Positions 1-12,099 of a DNA stretch of 64,000 nucleotides are shown one piece after another; within the stretch, counting starts at the first letter, position 1; each line of letters starts with the position of its first letter. Under the pieces are notes generated by a model, which made no database searches, was not told the DNA's origin, and worked only from the letters and a program-made list of their open reading frames with translations. A program made the position numbers and the translations under genes. Origin of the DNA: Thamnaconus septentrionalis (lineage: Eukaryota > Chordata > Actinopteri > Tetraodontiformes > Monacanthidae); contig CM020509.1 in NCBI GenBank assembly GCA_009823395.1, positions 7,348,001-7,412,000 of the forward strand. The letters run 5' to 3'.

Positions 1-1089
1 TTGACTTCCTGGCCCTAAAGGCTCTTTGGCGTTCATTAAGTAAATGAGCAGGTGTTTCCACCCCCAAAGTCTTCGTACATAGCTAATGAGCTGACTAAAC
101 TGTGCGTAAGTTATTGGCCAATTAAGGAGACGGGAAATGTCGAAAACACTGGACGCGGGAAGACGTGAGGTGCGAGCGGCAGGCGCAGCTCGCTGGAACC
201 GTACAGTTTTCATGTTTCATTTAATTCGGTGTGTCATTTATTGCGTCAAGATTTAGCCACACACAACTCCATTAAAAACAGTAAAGGCGAACTTGCCTGT
301 TTTATAACATACTTGTAAACACAGATTTTCGAGAACTCGCCGTAATAGGCCTTTAATTTATAGCCCAAAAGATTAATAAATCATAGGTATTTGCTAAAGG
401 AGAAGGAATTTTCCTGTTATTTATTCTACTTCTAAATATACCTCTGCAAAAAAGAAAATGAAAAGAAAATACCTGCTCAATACTGTATGAAAATAATCAA
501 GTTAAACAGTTAACAACCAGGAAAACATTTGCGCAAACCTCAGAAAACCATGATGTTTGGAAATATGACACTGGATAACTTTAATAAATGCATGTGTTAG
601 TTTGGTCTGTCTCTCCAGCTAAGACAATAAACAAGGAACTATCGGCTGAGACTAACTGGGGATACTGGCCAAAGAGCACAATGAATTTTTATTGAATATA
701 TCAGATTTTAAAGTAAAGGCTTACAGGAAAATTTAGCCTCAGCATATGAAGACATACATTCAACAAATAACAAACACCTACAATTCCTTTGTCCTAAAAA
801 TATCTTTACTTATTCATTTGGAAACCTGAGCCATTTTCCACATTTTTTTTTTTTTTTTTTAACAGAAATACAAATGAAAAAAAAAGAAAAAGTGCTTGCT
901 GACAGCGAACGGCTACCTGGCACGTCATCAGCCTGCCGTCGCTCAATAATTCAACGTCTACATTTGGCCTATGAAAAAGAGAAACTAGCGGCGGGTGGGG
1001 GGACAAACCTGATCCGCCTCCTAACAAGGGCAAGTGTGAATATGACAAAGCTTCCCTATCTGACACCCAAGCCAACAAACAGCCATCTG
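1..1089. other. AT-rich non-coding DNA
   Basis: No gene is seen. The only distinct item is the poly(T) tract at 844-860. Confidence 0.6.
844..860. repeat. Poly(T) tract
   Basis: Seventeen T residues; no retroposon was recognised beside it. Confidence 0.9.
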
Positions 1090-1790
1090 TCATCATTATA
1101 AGTGGCGCCCGATGTGCTGCACTTAAGAGGCAACGTGAATCTTTTATGCCTCGCCGCCAATTATTGCCGGCTCGATTATCTTTTCAATTATTGAGTCAAA
1201 ATTAGAAACCCAATCGCTCGTTCATTTATAGACCAATAGGTGTGTTTCAGCATCCAGAGTGTACCCACCTTTGTTACTAATTCATAAAATTTGATGAGTT
1301 AATCTTCTCGCCTCACGCCAGCTCTCCGTGTCTTTGCTTATTCATATTCCAGGGCCTCGGACAATAGCAAACCTCTTCAAACTCCATAAGGATAATCCTC
1401 TGGGCGCAAAAGTCAACAGTCTCAGGTGTGTTGAGGGAGAATGTCAGCTGAAACACTATCGCTGCTGTGGAGCATCGCGAAAATTATCCCTCCCACTGTT
1501 TTGTTTGTGCGACAGGAACTTAAAGCCACTTACAGGTCCGGGAATTGCACTTAGTTTTCCTGCGGCTGTGTTGCAGCGCGAGGCTGTGGAAACTAAGTCG
1601 TGCGGGTGGAGATTTGATTACACCGACCGTTCATTTTGACAGAGGTCATTAGCATCTGTGCTATTCTGAGGCTAATCCCAAAGCTGGCACGCTGAAAAGG
1701 GGTGAGGGAGAGTTGTACGAGGAGGTGTCAGCGGCCAGCTCGCTGCCTTCAACAACTGTTAAAGAACAAGAGGGGAATTGAAACTTCCGT
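1090..1790. other. Candidate conserved-element-type island
   Basis: Complex, non-repetitive, non-coding DNA with homeodomain-type cores, including CAATTATT at both 1158-1165 and 1185-1192 and ACCAATAG at 1232-1239. Conservation is not tested. Confidence 0.35.
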
Positions 1791-4429
1791 TTAATACATT
1801 TTTTGAAGTTTCATTTGGCTTGGAAAGGGAGACGTGTATCTACTGCTACTGAACATTATATTGGAAATATCATTTAAGGGCAATAATCACAGATGAGAGA
1901 ACAATATTATTTTAGATTTTTAAAGTCATAAGAGAAAAAAAAACAACGATCACAAAAACAGGTAGTACATTGATCAGATGGAAACTATTGGGCTTTTTGT
2001 GAAAATGTAATGTGAAAAAATGTCAGTGATTTGTGATTACACAAGGTGTCAGAAAAAATGCTAAATATTTGATAATTTCATATTTTCTCTTTGTGATGCA
2101 AGGTCGCACAGGGGAAAATTCTGGGAAATCGATTGGACCGGACCCGAGGCGGCTCTAAAAATACGGAGGATCAGAGTGACCACTAAGTGCTGCTCTCTGT
2201 GTTCTGCTATAGTTATATGCGGCTGCAGTGAGTGGTCTTCTAGCCGCCGGCAGCCTGTCCGGACGCCGACCTGCCGTCGCAGAGGGACCCGCTGCATCCA
2301 TAGGGGCTCAGGAGCTCCCGGTTTCACATGAGTGAACGCCCGACCAGAACTAAAACACAGACTACAGGACTATCTGATGCCAGCTTCACAGCAGGACGAG
2401 CAACAGAGAAAGTGTTTACCGGAATCAGCAAAATGAAAAGGCCACAAACTGCACTTCAATAGCTGTGAAGCCTTTATGGGGGCTTAATAAAGATTCAAAG
2501 GGACCCAGAGTGAAAGAAGGAATGAATTCCTTCAAGTCAAAAATAGAAGGTTGCTTTCAGAAATGGAAAACAACAATGGGCTTAAACATCTGCCTTGTGG
2601 CACTCCAAATTTTCTGTTTTTCAAAACCGTTTAAAAAAAATTTGCTTCCAAAGAAAACTGCTTGCAAAAATCCCAAGACACATTATCAAACGCATATGTC
2701 CTTGTAAAACGTCAATTCTTTCATCGAAAAAAGGTGCTTCTGCCTCAGAAAACCAGGGTGCGCACCAGCCATGTGGCGAAACCAAGTTTACAGCGAATCA
2801 ATGATAAAAGAAGCATTTCATTGATGAAAGGGGGAACGCGGTGCAGTCCAGGACTGGATTCTTATTGATCGGGAAGCTTGATTACATCACGACACAAAAA
2901 CTTGAAGCCATATTTAAATGTATAGTCATTTTCTTTTCTTTAAGTTTACATAAAAGCGGCTGTGAAAAGTGTTTTTTTTTTACATCCTGCAGTCCTTTGA
3001 CTGACAGCCGGGTTAATATTTGATGAAGGACGCGGGGACGAACCAAAGGCCAGTCGCTCAGATTGTGTGATGCAGGAAACACCCAAAAGCTCTGCTATTG
3101 TTACCCCTCCCTGTCCTGCCCTGCTATTCATAGAGCGGAGGATAAGGTTCTGCACTGCCTGGATGGCAGTTTCACCCCGGACAGACGCACAATGAAGTCA
3201 GGAAAAACAAAGGTTGCTCTGCCCTTCTCATCACGATCATCTGTGCGCCTCTGTAAGTGTCCTTTTTGTTGCCCTCAAACAAAAGCACAGTTAAACCTCA
3301 CCAACGTTGCCAAATATTTATCAAGGGATCCACGAAGTTGAAACACTTTAAAAAAAAAAAAGAAGTTAAATGAATAATTAAGCTCCCGGATTCTGACTTC
3401 TCTCAAGTGGCACAGATCGGAACTGCAACATGAACATGCAAGTGGAAAATTTGATGTACACATTTAGATTCGGCCTCCCTTAAATGAGGAAATCAACAGG
3501 ATATAGTTCAGATGTCTGCCAGTGCATATGCGGTCAAAGCAGATGCTCTGTTAAAAACCTACATACAGTATTTTGAATTTCAGAATTCTATTAAGAGGCA
3601 CTGCATTGGGTGAAGGACTGGCAGTGATGAGGAGGTGGTTCCGAGTTAAAACCTGATAATTCTGGTGTACCAGTATCATGTATCCTGCAGGTGTCTCTCG
3701 GCGGCTCAGCGTCAATCCAAGGGATTTACTGCCAGACTTGGAGGTGTTCTCTCCTCCACCAGCGCTGGCAGGGTGCCTGAAGGACTCAACAGACCGACCA
3801 TCTCTGAAAAAATGACTGTCAGGACGTCGGCGAGGGCAGCTTGGCAGGTTGGAGAGACGCACTGAAACCGATCCACCTCTTTCTGCTCCCTCTCTTTAGC
3901 TTCTAATCCATAAACCATCCGTGAACGGACCCGTCTGGCATCAGCCGGGCCCCATCCAGAGCACCTCAATCATCATCTAGTAAGACTTTACTATGTCTGT
4001 AATTTTGAAATACCTCTTTATATTTTAGGATTTTTTTTGTAGTGTCTTTACACTCTGGCCTCAAGAGTCATTCACAGTCACAGGGACCTAATTGCAAATG
4101 CAGTGACTGCAAAGAATGCCTGGCTGAGAGTCGCAGTTGATCTCATCATGTCATTTCAAAAACAAGGAAAAGGAATTTTGCCCAATTTTAGTCGTAATCC
4201 CTACCATCATCAGATCAAATACTCAGAAATCAAGTGAAATTTCTGTCCAAGAAAAAAAAAAAACACCTTATATTCCACATGCTAAACATCTGAGGGGACA
4301 AACATATTTCATAAAGTCAAACAGGTGCAGCCTTATTCAACTTGTTTGTATTTCAAACATCGTTGAAAACACGTCCTGTGGAAAGTTGGGGGGACTTTAT
4401 TCCAGCTCCGTGCACCATCAGCCTCCCCC
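1791..4429. other. AT-rich non-coding DNA
   Basis: Short A and T tracts and small chance frames only. No gene, repeat family or notable motif was recognised. Confidence 0.6.
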
Positions 4430-4607
4430 TAATCCACACGCCCTCGGGTGCCGACCCCGTCCCCTCCTTTTCTCCTTCACCCAGGAAACGCGGCGTGCCG
4501 ACCCAGCTGCTTTCTCCTCGGCGCCCTCGCGAAGCCACAACACAAACAGCGGCGGCCGTATCGGGGCCCCAGCTGCCAACACGTCCCCTCAGCGACGTAT
4601 TTATTTA

Positions 4608-4631
4608 AACCTGCTGCCGCCGCCGCCGCCG
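4608..4631. repeat. (CCG)n trinucleotide run
   Basis: A short CTG/CCG repeat inside the 4.4-5.5 kb CpG-rich patch. It explains the alanine and proline runs in shadow reading frames there. Confidence 0.85.
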
Positions 4632-4898
4632 GCCCTGGAGGTCTCGTGCAGGCATTGCCGGAGGGCAGGGGGGGCGCTTCTTGGCTTGTTTGAGAATCCA
4701 TTCACACCTGGGCATTAAATTACTGACACTAATGTAACTAGTAATGCTTGGACCCACTCCCGTTTTTTTTTTTTTCTTCTTCTGAAGCCGTAAAAACCTG
4801 CAGGAGGAGGGAAAAAATTGGTGGCGTCGGCTGCAGAGAGGGCGAGGACCATCGCAGCGGTGCCACTGCAGGGGTTTGTTTCGGTCGCCCGGCCTGTG

Positions 4899-4910
4899 TG
4901 ATGTCACGTG
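4899..4910. promoter_or_regulatory. CRE-half/E-box composite (TGATGTCACGTG)
   Basis: TGATGTCA overlaps a palindromic GTCACGTG-type E-box as bound by USF/TFE/MITF proteins. It lies within a CpG-rich patch. Another TCACGTG occurs at about 40237-40243 and a third at about 51897-51903, both beside or within GC-rich patches. Confidence 0.3.
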
Positions 4911-4985
4911 TTTAATATGTATATTATCAGTGGCGGCGGGTGAGGCGAACATGAGCCGCTGGATTAGAGGCTCTCGGCAGCCCCA

Positions 4986-5003
4986 CAGCAGCAGCAGCAG
5001 CAG
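4986..5003. repeat. (CAG)6 trinucleotide run
   Basis: Six CAG units followed by GCC repeats, in the same CpG-rich patch. Confidence 0.88.
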
Positions 5004-5264
5004 CGCCGCCGCCTCGGGCTGCCTGACACATTGTTTGTCTGCTGCCTGGCTGCTGAGGGTTCAGTGGCTTTTGAACTTGAGAGGTGCGGAGGCATGAACA
5101 CCTGCGCGACCCTCCCCCCTCCTCCCTCTCCCCCGCCACCACCTCAGCCGTCCCCGCTGGAAAATGCCTGGATACCTTTCACCTCGGCTCAGTCAGAGAA
5201 GAAAAGAGCAGCGCGGCGGAGGCAGGAAAGTATCCGAGAGACGTCTCCCGGCCTGTCAAGTCTG

Positions 5265-5277
5265 GGGTCAGAGGTCG
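5265..5277 (+). promoter_or_regulatory. DR1-like nuclear-receptor element
   Basis: GGGTCAGAGGTCG is a DR1 with one mismatch in each half-site, in the CpG-rich 4.4-5.5 kb patch. Confidence 0.25.
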
Positions 5278-5480
5278 GAGGGTTGCCACCGAGGGGGTAA
5301 TGTCAGGTGTTAAGTGGAGCAGGCGGGGGCGGCGTAGGGCTTGTTAAATGCTTACCTGGCGAGCCGCCCACCTGCAGCCAGGTGGGAGCACAAAGCGCCG
5401 CGTCTTGACTCCCGGATCGCACAAACAGGATGGAGGCGGTCGGTGCGGCGGGAGGTGTTGACAGGAAGTGACCAGCTCAA

Positions 5481-6224
5481 ACCACAACTCCAACTATCAG
5501 TTAACGCAGCCGCTCAAGTTTAACTGCACACTTTACACACTCGCTGAAGAGAGGAGACACTGTACTCCGCTGGGGGATTGGGTTACAGCGCTATCATTTG
5601 TTTGTCCTGTAGTTTTGTCCGTTTCTTTTTTCAATCCTTATTCATTCATTTATTTTCATCCCTGGTTTTTCCTGCTCACAAACCATATTTTTCTTCCTGA
5701 GGGAAAAAAAAAATTAATTACAGTATTAATATCACACTTACAACATATTAAGAAAACTACAATGAGCCTCTTCTAGCTGAGACAGAAATAAGCTTGGTCT
5801 GATAAAATAATCTAATAAATCTGTACAAAGAACTGGATTTTTTTTTTTCAATCTTAATATTAATACTTGGAGTTACACTTGACTTCATCTATTTCTTTTC
5901 CTAATTTCCCAAATACTGCCTTGAATTATTACTCTACAAACATGACTTGGCAGACTGATGCTTTTGGTTTTGAAACTTACATTTTCTGGAATTTAGCACA
6001 ACGCGATGCTTGTATGGTTGATCTAGTATTTCCTAAAAGGTGGCAGAGAAAACTGACTTCAGTCACTTTGACATTGTTCAGTAACTGCTCACTGCTGATC
6101 CTCTGGACACACTCGGCACACTACAGAGAATCTGTTCTCAGATTAAATACGGCATCTCCGGACTGACTCACAGTTTGGGTGACATGCGATCATCAGAGCA
6201 AACACTGAGGAGCCAGTTTAATTA
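5481..6224. other. AT-rich non-coding DNA
   Basis: No feature was seen. Confidence 0.6.
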
Positions 6225-6500
6225 GAAGGTGGGTTACCACAGCGTCCAGCGGCTGATAAAAGCCGTATTTGCTTTTGAACCCGAGTCTCGTTAGTTGTGG
6301 CACATTAATGATGATCTGTGACGGACGGCCAGGAGCTCCTCTTCCCTTGGGAGGAACATTACGTGGAGTTGGCATTCAGCTGCCAGCGCAGCTGCCTGTT
6401 ATTTATCGATGCCCTTTTCATTTTGCCTATTGTGCTGCAGGCAAAGACAAACGCTCTGCCGAAGCGAAGGGGGTCGCACTTCAGGTTGACCACTAAACTC
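6225..6500. other. Candidate conserved-element-type island
   Basis: Complex sequence with CACATTAATGATGATC and TTATTTATCGATGCCC, no repeats and no coherent coding frame. The stretch stands out against AT-rich flanks. Confidence 0.3.
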
Positions 6501-6589
6501 AGAGACCTAAACGTGTGAAATAAAAATAAGAATCAAAAATGGCTCTAAAACTTAAAAAGATTGTTTGAATTTGATTGTTTTATGACAAA

Positions 6590-6620
6590 TTCTATTGGTT
6601 GATTGCAGCAACCAATAGAA
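6590..6620. other. Perfect inverted repeat with CCAAT boxes in both arms
   Basis: TTCTATTGGTTG at 6590-6601 pairs perfectly with CAACCAATAGAA at 6609-6620 across a 7-nt loop. Each arm contains a CCAAT box, in opposite orientation. It could be a paired NF-Y site or a small cruciform. It is too short to be a microRNA precursor. Confidence 0.85.
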
Positions 6621-6950
6621 CCAGTTGGTTCAGTCTGCGACTAGCGCCTTCAGCTTAGTCGAGGCCACATAATCTGATGTGTAAACACGTTTACATGATT
6701 TATCAGTCGGCGCCTGAAGCCACCAGACTGGCAGGTTTTCAATGAAACACGATGCACTTGCAGGTCATCAGTTAAAATGACTCTGATTGAATTTGAATTC
6801 ACGATCAAAACAAGATTTCAGGAGGAGAGGGAGTGGCTTACAGCAGTGCTGTCTCATCTCATGCAACAACTCACTAATAATGCATCAGAAGACTTTTTTT
6901 CTCCCTAGAAAAATTGTCAGAATTCTACGCTTCCAGCCACAGACTTCTCT

Positions 6951-6978
<28 letters not shown>
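6951..6978. repeat. (TTTA)7 tetranucleotide repeat
   Basis: Seven perfect TTTA units. Confidence 0.96.
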
Positions 6979-6982
<4 letters not shown>

Positions 6983-7319
6983 GTAACATGAACATTTTGT
7001 AAATTTGAGAAAATTTAATTAGCAACTCAAATTCAACATAACTTTTGCAAACACCTGGAAACAAGCTGATCGACGCCATAGATTGAAACCAGTGGCGAAC
7101 ACTCGCTGCATGTCCTCCAGGACATTTTCCTGGGACGCAGCGCCGCTGACCAGCGGTTCATCTGGTCCACTCTCCACCACACTAAACATTACCAACTGTC
7201 TGATCCACAATCAGGTTTGCTTTTCTTTCTTTTCCCCCTCCTTCTTAAAAAGGTGCAGCTATTGTTGGAGATACTGTGGCCTCTGCTCTTTAAGTTCTTC
7301 AAACCAGGAAATGTTTAAG

Positions 7320-7460
7320 CAGGGCTAATTAGCCGCTATTCACTGCCGTGCGGCGGCTCTGGCACTTCTTCTCTCCGACTGATCTGACAGGAGTCGTGCC
7401 CTCTGGGGTCCTGCCTATCAATTATGGGGCCTTTCACGGCCCGCCGTTCTGGAAACGTTA
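7320..7460. other. Short candidate conserved-element-type island
   Basis: GCTAATTAGCCG, a homeodomain-type TAATTA core in a near-palindrome, and TCAATTATGGGGCC occur in complex sequence. Confidence 0.28.
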
Positions 7461-7629
7461 GACAAGCTCAATCCCAGGCTGGTCCCTCGCTGCTGCTGCC
7501 TTTGTGCATGACTTTGAAATCAGGCAAGAGAACACAAGGGATGATGGGAAAAAGATGCGCTTATTGAGTCCAAATGCGAAGAAGAAGCTGCAGGTCTGTG
7601 CAGAGACTCTTGCAACTTTCCCCGCTTCA

Positions 7630-7722
<93 letters not shown>

Positions 7723-8599
7723 ATTCCCTGCAGACAGTGTTCTACTCCCCCTGCTGCCTCTCGTCTGCAAACACTTCCTTACATTATTTGTACAATAATT
7801 GTGCAAACGACGCAAATTCGAGAATAGATTTTAATTCTAGGTCTTATTGTTATTTCCATACCGATACATTAACACGCACTTTTAAATATATTCAACTGAT
7901 TGGGGACAAAACATGCTAAGGTGGCCGCCTGGACACATAATAAAATGTATCATAGATGGTTGATTTTTGATTGCAACAAAAGTCAAATAGTCAATGAATT
8001 CAAATTTGCAAGATTGAGTCTTTTTTAATTTCTTGTTTTGGATGCAAGATATTTTGCTACACTGCAAAATTGAGAGTTCAGGACAAATAACTTATTCAAT
8101 ACGAATAAAACTTTTTTTTTTAATGTGGATGCACAAAGTTTGTCACCACATTATACTGGAAAAAACAGTATCATCAAAATATAATGGGAAACTAAAAAAA
8201 GTAAAAAATAAAAAAAAAAAAGAAAAAAATGTTGCTCACTGACTCACAGTTATAAATTTAGATATTGGACATGAAAAACAGAAGGTTGCATCAACCGGCT
8301 TTGCACTTCAACTGAGATTTAGCAGAAAATGAAGCCGTGCAGTTCAGTTCCATAGTGTCATTTCACACCTCCCCCTGTCTTCATCAAAACTCTCTCTGGA
8401 AAAGAAGCATATGTTTTATATTTCCATACTTTGGTTCGATCAGGACAAAGCAGCAGCTTATTTCTTTGCATGAAAAAAGTCACTGTGTGGGGAGTTCTTC
8501 CAAATTTAATTTGTCCTTGTGCAAGAAGAAGAAGAAGGGGGGAGAGGGGGGGGGGAGTGTGCCTCAAATTATCTAAAATGTAAGATAAACAAGAGTCAG
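7461..8599. other. AT-rich DNA around (AC)44
   Basis: The microsatellite, A-rich tracts near 8200-8228 and a GAAG/G-rich tract near 8520-8556. A T-box-like TTTCACACCT is at 8359-8368. No gene. Confidence 0.55.
7632..7719. repeat. (AC)44 microsatellite
   Basis: An uninterrupted AC dinucleotide tract of 88 bp, the longest in the window. Confidence 0.98.
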
Positions 8600-8900
8600 A
8601 CATGTGTCACCTTCTCACCAATTATCATTAATAAGGGGCGTATTTGGAGGGAGAGGCTCGTAGGAAAACACTCGCCGCTGCTCCTCGCCGGGCAAATTAA
8701 GTTGTCATTGGAGCGTCTGCCGGTGGTGCCGCACGCTTATGGCAAAAACAAAGACCATTCGCAGCTCAGAGTGCCGTGTAACATTCAATTACGCGTCCAC
8801 AGGCGGCCCGCTTATTAGTCGGTGTCCATTTCAGGGCTGGAGGCCCCCGGGTCGCGACCCCCCCACCTCCTCGGCACGTCCCGGGCAGGTGCTCACTTGA
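8600..8900. other. Candidate conserved-element-type island
   Basis: ATTATCATTAATAAGG, GCAAATTAAGTTG and CATTCAATTACGCG give several homeodomain-type cores in mixed GC-content, non-repetitive DNA. Confidence 0.33.
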
Positions 8901-8967
8901 TTTTCAAAAAAGTTCCACCAAACACAAAGATTAAGTCCGAAGCAAAACACACCTGGACTGATACAAC

Positions 8968-8994
<27 letters not shown>
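8968..8994. repeat. (CA)n microsatellite
   Basis: About 13 CA units, followed by a CpG-containing purine/pyrimidine stretch to about 9028. Confidence 0.93.
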
Positions 8995-8998
<4 letters not shown>

Positions 8999-9234
8999 AC
9001 GCGGAGAGAAACGCGTGCGTGCGCGGCAGAGTGGAAATTCAAGCTGACAGTCAACATCTCAAATAAATATATTTTGCCGTCTTTTTGTTTTTAAGATATT
9101 AAAGTAATTTCTGTAATTGTTCGAAACAAGTCCACTTTTCCTAATTCCCATCTGCGTCCTTGACAACCAGGTCACAGCCCTGAGTCGCCTGCTGGCAGCT
9201 GTGCCAGATGTGGGCGACAGGGAAGAGAAAAGGT

Positions 9235-9262
9235 GGAGGAGGAGGAGGAGGAGGAGGAGGAG
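9235..9262. repeat. (GGA)n polypurine repeat
   Basis: About nine GGA units; a polypurine tract able to form triplex DNA. Confidence 0.93.
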
Positions 9263-9539
9263 AACGTCTGAAGACGACGAGTGGAGATTTATTTCCTTCA
9301 GAGAGGCTTTACCTGTCCACTGCTCCACAACATAACGAGCCGATGCCTTCGGGCACTGAGAGTCAGAGAGATCTCGATTCTACTCCGAGAGTCTTTGAAC
9401 TCCTAATTGTGCAGAGCCTTTGGCAAATCGGGGCTGGGGGGTGGTGGGGCTTTGGGGATGAGGCCTAGTCCAAACAAGCGTCGGTGCCGGTTTAACAAGA
9501 ACACGAGTCGGCACAGAAAACAGCGAGGAGGCACCAAGT

Positions 9540-9592
9540 CGCACGAGAACCTGAGCGCTGAGTTCTGGAAATGAGCTCAGCGCTCTGGTGCG
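9540..9592. other. Nested inverted repeat (cruciform candidate)
   Basis: GAGCGCTGAG at 9553-9562 pairs perfectly with CTCAGCGCTC at 9576-9585 across a 13-nt loop. A second outer pair, CGCAC at 9540-9544 and GTGCG at 9588-9592, lengthens the structure with an asymmetric internal bulge. Confidence 0.75.
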
Positions 9593-10039
9593 AGAGGCTG
9601 CGATTTTAATGATCGTCTGACTGTTTGATTGGCTGTTTAATTTTCTTCCCCCCAAAGCTCTCATCTGGGAGAGTACGTGGGAAACATGCTGTGATGCTAC
9701 GCTGAATCTTTACGTAATTACACATTTCCAAGTCAGTATATTATAGGAAGTTAACTATATGAAAAATACAAATATTTTTACATATATTTAAATGCAGTAA
9801 AAAAAACATTCACAACCCAAACATCACCGATATTTGAGGAATACAATAACATTTCGTTGAAAAACATAGATTAAAATAGATTAAAAAACTATTTGAATTA
9901 ATCATTGATCTCTGATGTAGCCATCAGATTTGGAATTTCCTCAGCTAAATGTAAAAGCAAAGAGCTTGACTGTTGACCTCGAGTCCTGCAGTTTCAATCA
10001 TTCTGCTGTGAGCTTCCTTGTGAAAAAGAAAAATTCAAG

Positions 10040-10560
10040 AAACACATTTTGATGGCGCTGACAGTTCACCGGAGTTGGATTTCTGAGGCTTGTTTCTGGA
10101 ACCATCCCGCCTTCCGCTACAGACTGGTCCCGCCGGAAAGTCCGACTGCAGCAGCGTCACTTGGGGGGGCGGGGGTTTACGCAAGAGGGGCTGCGACGAT
10201 AAGTAGGTGTCGCAATATATTCCATAAATAACCCAGAGGGGGAAAGTGGGGAAGGCTTCCCCTCACACGCGACACGGGCCGCTTTAAAATAAGGCTGCAG
10301 GAACAACAGACGAGCTGTCTGAGTTCGGTTTGGCCGCGAGAGGCAAACCAGAGCAGCGCGCCCTCTCTCCGGTGACAAAGCACTCCAGAGGCAGCATTAC
10401 GGCGGCGGAGACAGAGCAGACCCCGGTGAGGGGGACCCCCCCCCGCCCCCCTCTCCATCGGCCGTCTCACCACCGCGCCACTTCAATCTGGTTCTTATCT
10501 GGCGCTGGAGTCAAAAAGTAACCAAACAAGTGCAAAGAGGGCCAACAAAGCGGGCACGGC
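10040..10560. other. CpG-rich patch
   Basis: GC-rich with C and G homopolymer runs. No recognised coding sequence on either strand. Confidence 0.4.
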
Positions 10561-12099
10561 TCTGCACGTGCTCAGTCCCAGCAGGAGCATGAAAAATAAG
10601 CAAGGCGGGCGGACGGACTGACGGACGGACGGACTGACGACATCTCCAGCTCCACCGGGGATCCCTGAAAAAGGTCTGAGCGCTGCAGCCGCGTCACACC
10701 GGTGGGGAGGTCGAGGAGGCATTTTGGATTTTTCCTGTAACTTGGTCTGAATCTGCAGGAGAAAAGTGCATTTGGGTTTCAAGGCTGTTTTTCTTGCACT
10801 GGAGCAACAGGGGCATTCAGATGTGTGCTGCCAGATGATGTTCTGTGACATCTTTTTTTTTTTCCAAATAGAGAAACTGGAGAAAGTGGGACTGAGCAAC
10901 AAACAAAAGAAAACCAAACTAACAAATAAAACGTGATGTGTTATTGTGACATCAGAAACCACAGCGCAGGCTGACGCTAAAAGGTTCCTGCAGACTCCTG
11001 CTGACCACATGTCTTCTTCAGGGACTTCCCAGCTTTTTCCAATAATGAAAGAAAAAGGGCCGAGCATTATTTTGCAGTTGCAACATGCAACACAGCCTGC
11101 AGGCCAGACTCTGCAGAGATCCCCTGCAGCGACGCTCAGCAGAAGGACCATCTTCACTGTTAGCCCGTTTACTTTCCGACCTTTGAGAAACACATTGGAA
11201 AGTGAAGAGAACTTCCCGACAACCTCTCAGCGATGGGTGCGACATAAAATATGTGATACAGTAGATTTACCGATGACAGAAACAGGTGTTGTTTGCCAAG
11301 ACACATGGAATATTTCCAACAAACATTGTATTTATGTACCACTGAGAAACTTTGATAAAGGGGAGGCAAAACTTCAAAGGTCTTGCCTTCAGATTCGCTA
11401 CTTTTTTTCTTCCCACAAGTAGCCACAGCTCAAGGCTTCTTTTTCGTGTAAGCGCTAACGTTGGCCAGGTGACGTTTGCACCTAGATAAGTGCTAACCGC
11501 TGTGGATTTTTAACCTAAAAAATTTTGAGGTCAGGCGTAAGAAAGTCCATAAATGTAAAATGATGTACAGTTTTGAATAAAAAAACAAAACAAAACGGCA
11601 ACTACAGTTGCCTCTACGCTAATTAGCTATTTGCTTAGCAACAGTAAGCTAATCTCATTGTTGATTATTGCATTTTTTTCTTTTCTTTACTGCACTTTTA
11701 CTGCAGCAGATGATTGACTATCAACTGAATCCCTGCATTGACTGAAAAAACAAAACAAAACAAAAAGACCAACAAGATATTTTTTGATCTCGGCAAGATG
11801 GATGAGCAAGATCTCGGAATTTCATCCACGGCTACGGTTTACGCGGCGGAATCGGCAGGGAATTCAGACGTACGTCACTTTTCTCCCTCACAACCACACG
11901 CCTACACTGCACCTTGTCACGGCCCATTACAGATGCAATCAGCCAATGTCTCCTCTTCAGCTGCTGGCAAAAGGTGCCCCCCCCCACTCCCGACCTCGCA
12001 TTCAACACTACATCTCCTTCCACTTGGAGACCTTTCGCTATTATTAGAGTTAATACAAGGCCAAAGGACATGGAGGGGAGCGGGGGCCTGTCTGTGCTT
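10561..12099. other. Non-coding DNA
   Basis: The longest minus-strand open frame of the window (10495-11193) passes through here but starts at GTG, crosses a poly-Lys-coding homopolymer and resembles nothing known. Treated as chance. Confidence 0.5.
10611..10638. repeat. GGAC/TGAC minisatellite-like repeat
   Basis: Two copies of GGACGGACTGAC separated by one extra GGAC unit. Confidence 0.85.

Larger units (their letters stand above)
4430..5480. other. CpG-rich patch (CpG-island candidate)
   Basis: Dense CpG with CCG and CAG runs, TGATGTCACGTG at 4899-4910 and a DR1-like site at 5265. Several overlapping frames stay open, as expected of GC-rich DNA. It could be a distal promoter, an untranslated first exon or an orphan CpG island. 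Confidence 0.45.
6501..7319. other. Non-coding DNA with hairpin and (TTTA)7
   Basis: Apart from the inverted repeat at 6590 and the tetranucleotide repeat at 6951, nothing was recognised. Confidence 0.55.
9001..10039. other. Non-coding DNA
   Basis: Contains the GGA repeat and the nested hairpin at 9540-9592. From 9690 to 9960 it is AT-rich with nothing recognised. Confidence 0.55.

Noticed and set aside
4137..4718. 193-codon plus-strand open frame
   Set aside because: It starts at TTG and is built from an A-homopolymer and CCG-repeat sequence, with equally open overlapping frames.
7458..7827. Frames reading as Cys-Val or His-Thr repeats
   Set aside because: They are translations of the (AC)44 microsatellite.
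10495..11193. 232-codon minus-strand open frame
   Set aside because: It starts at GTG, crosses a poly-Lys homopolymer, mixes cysteine-rich and arginine-rich stretches and resembles no protein family.
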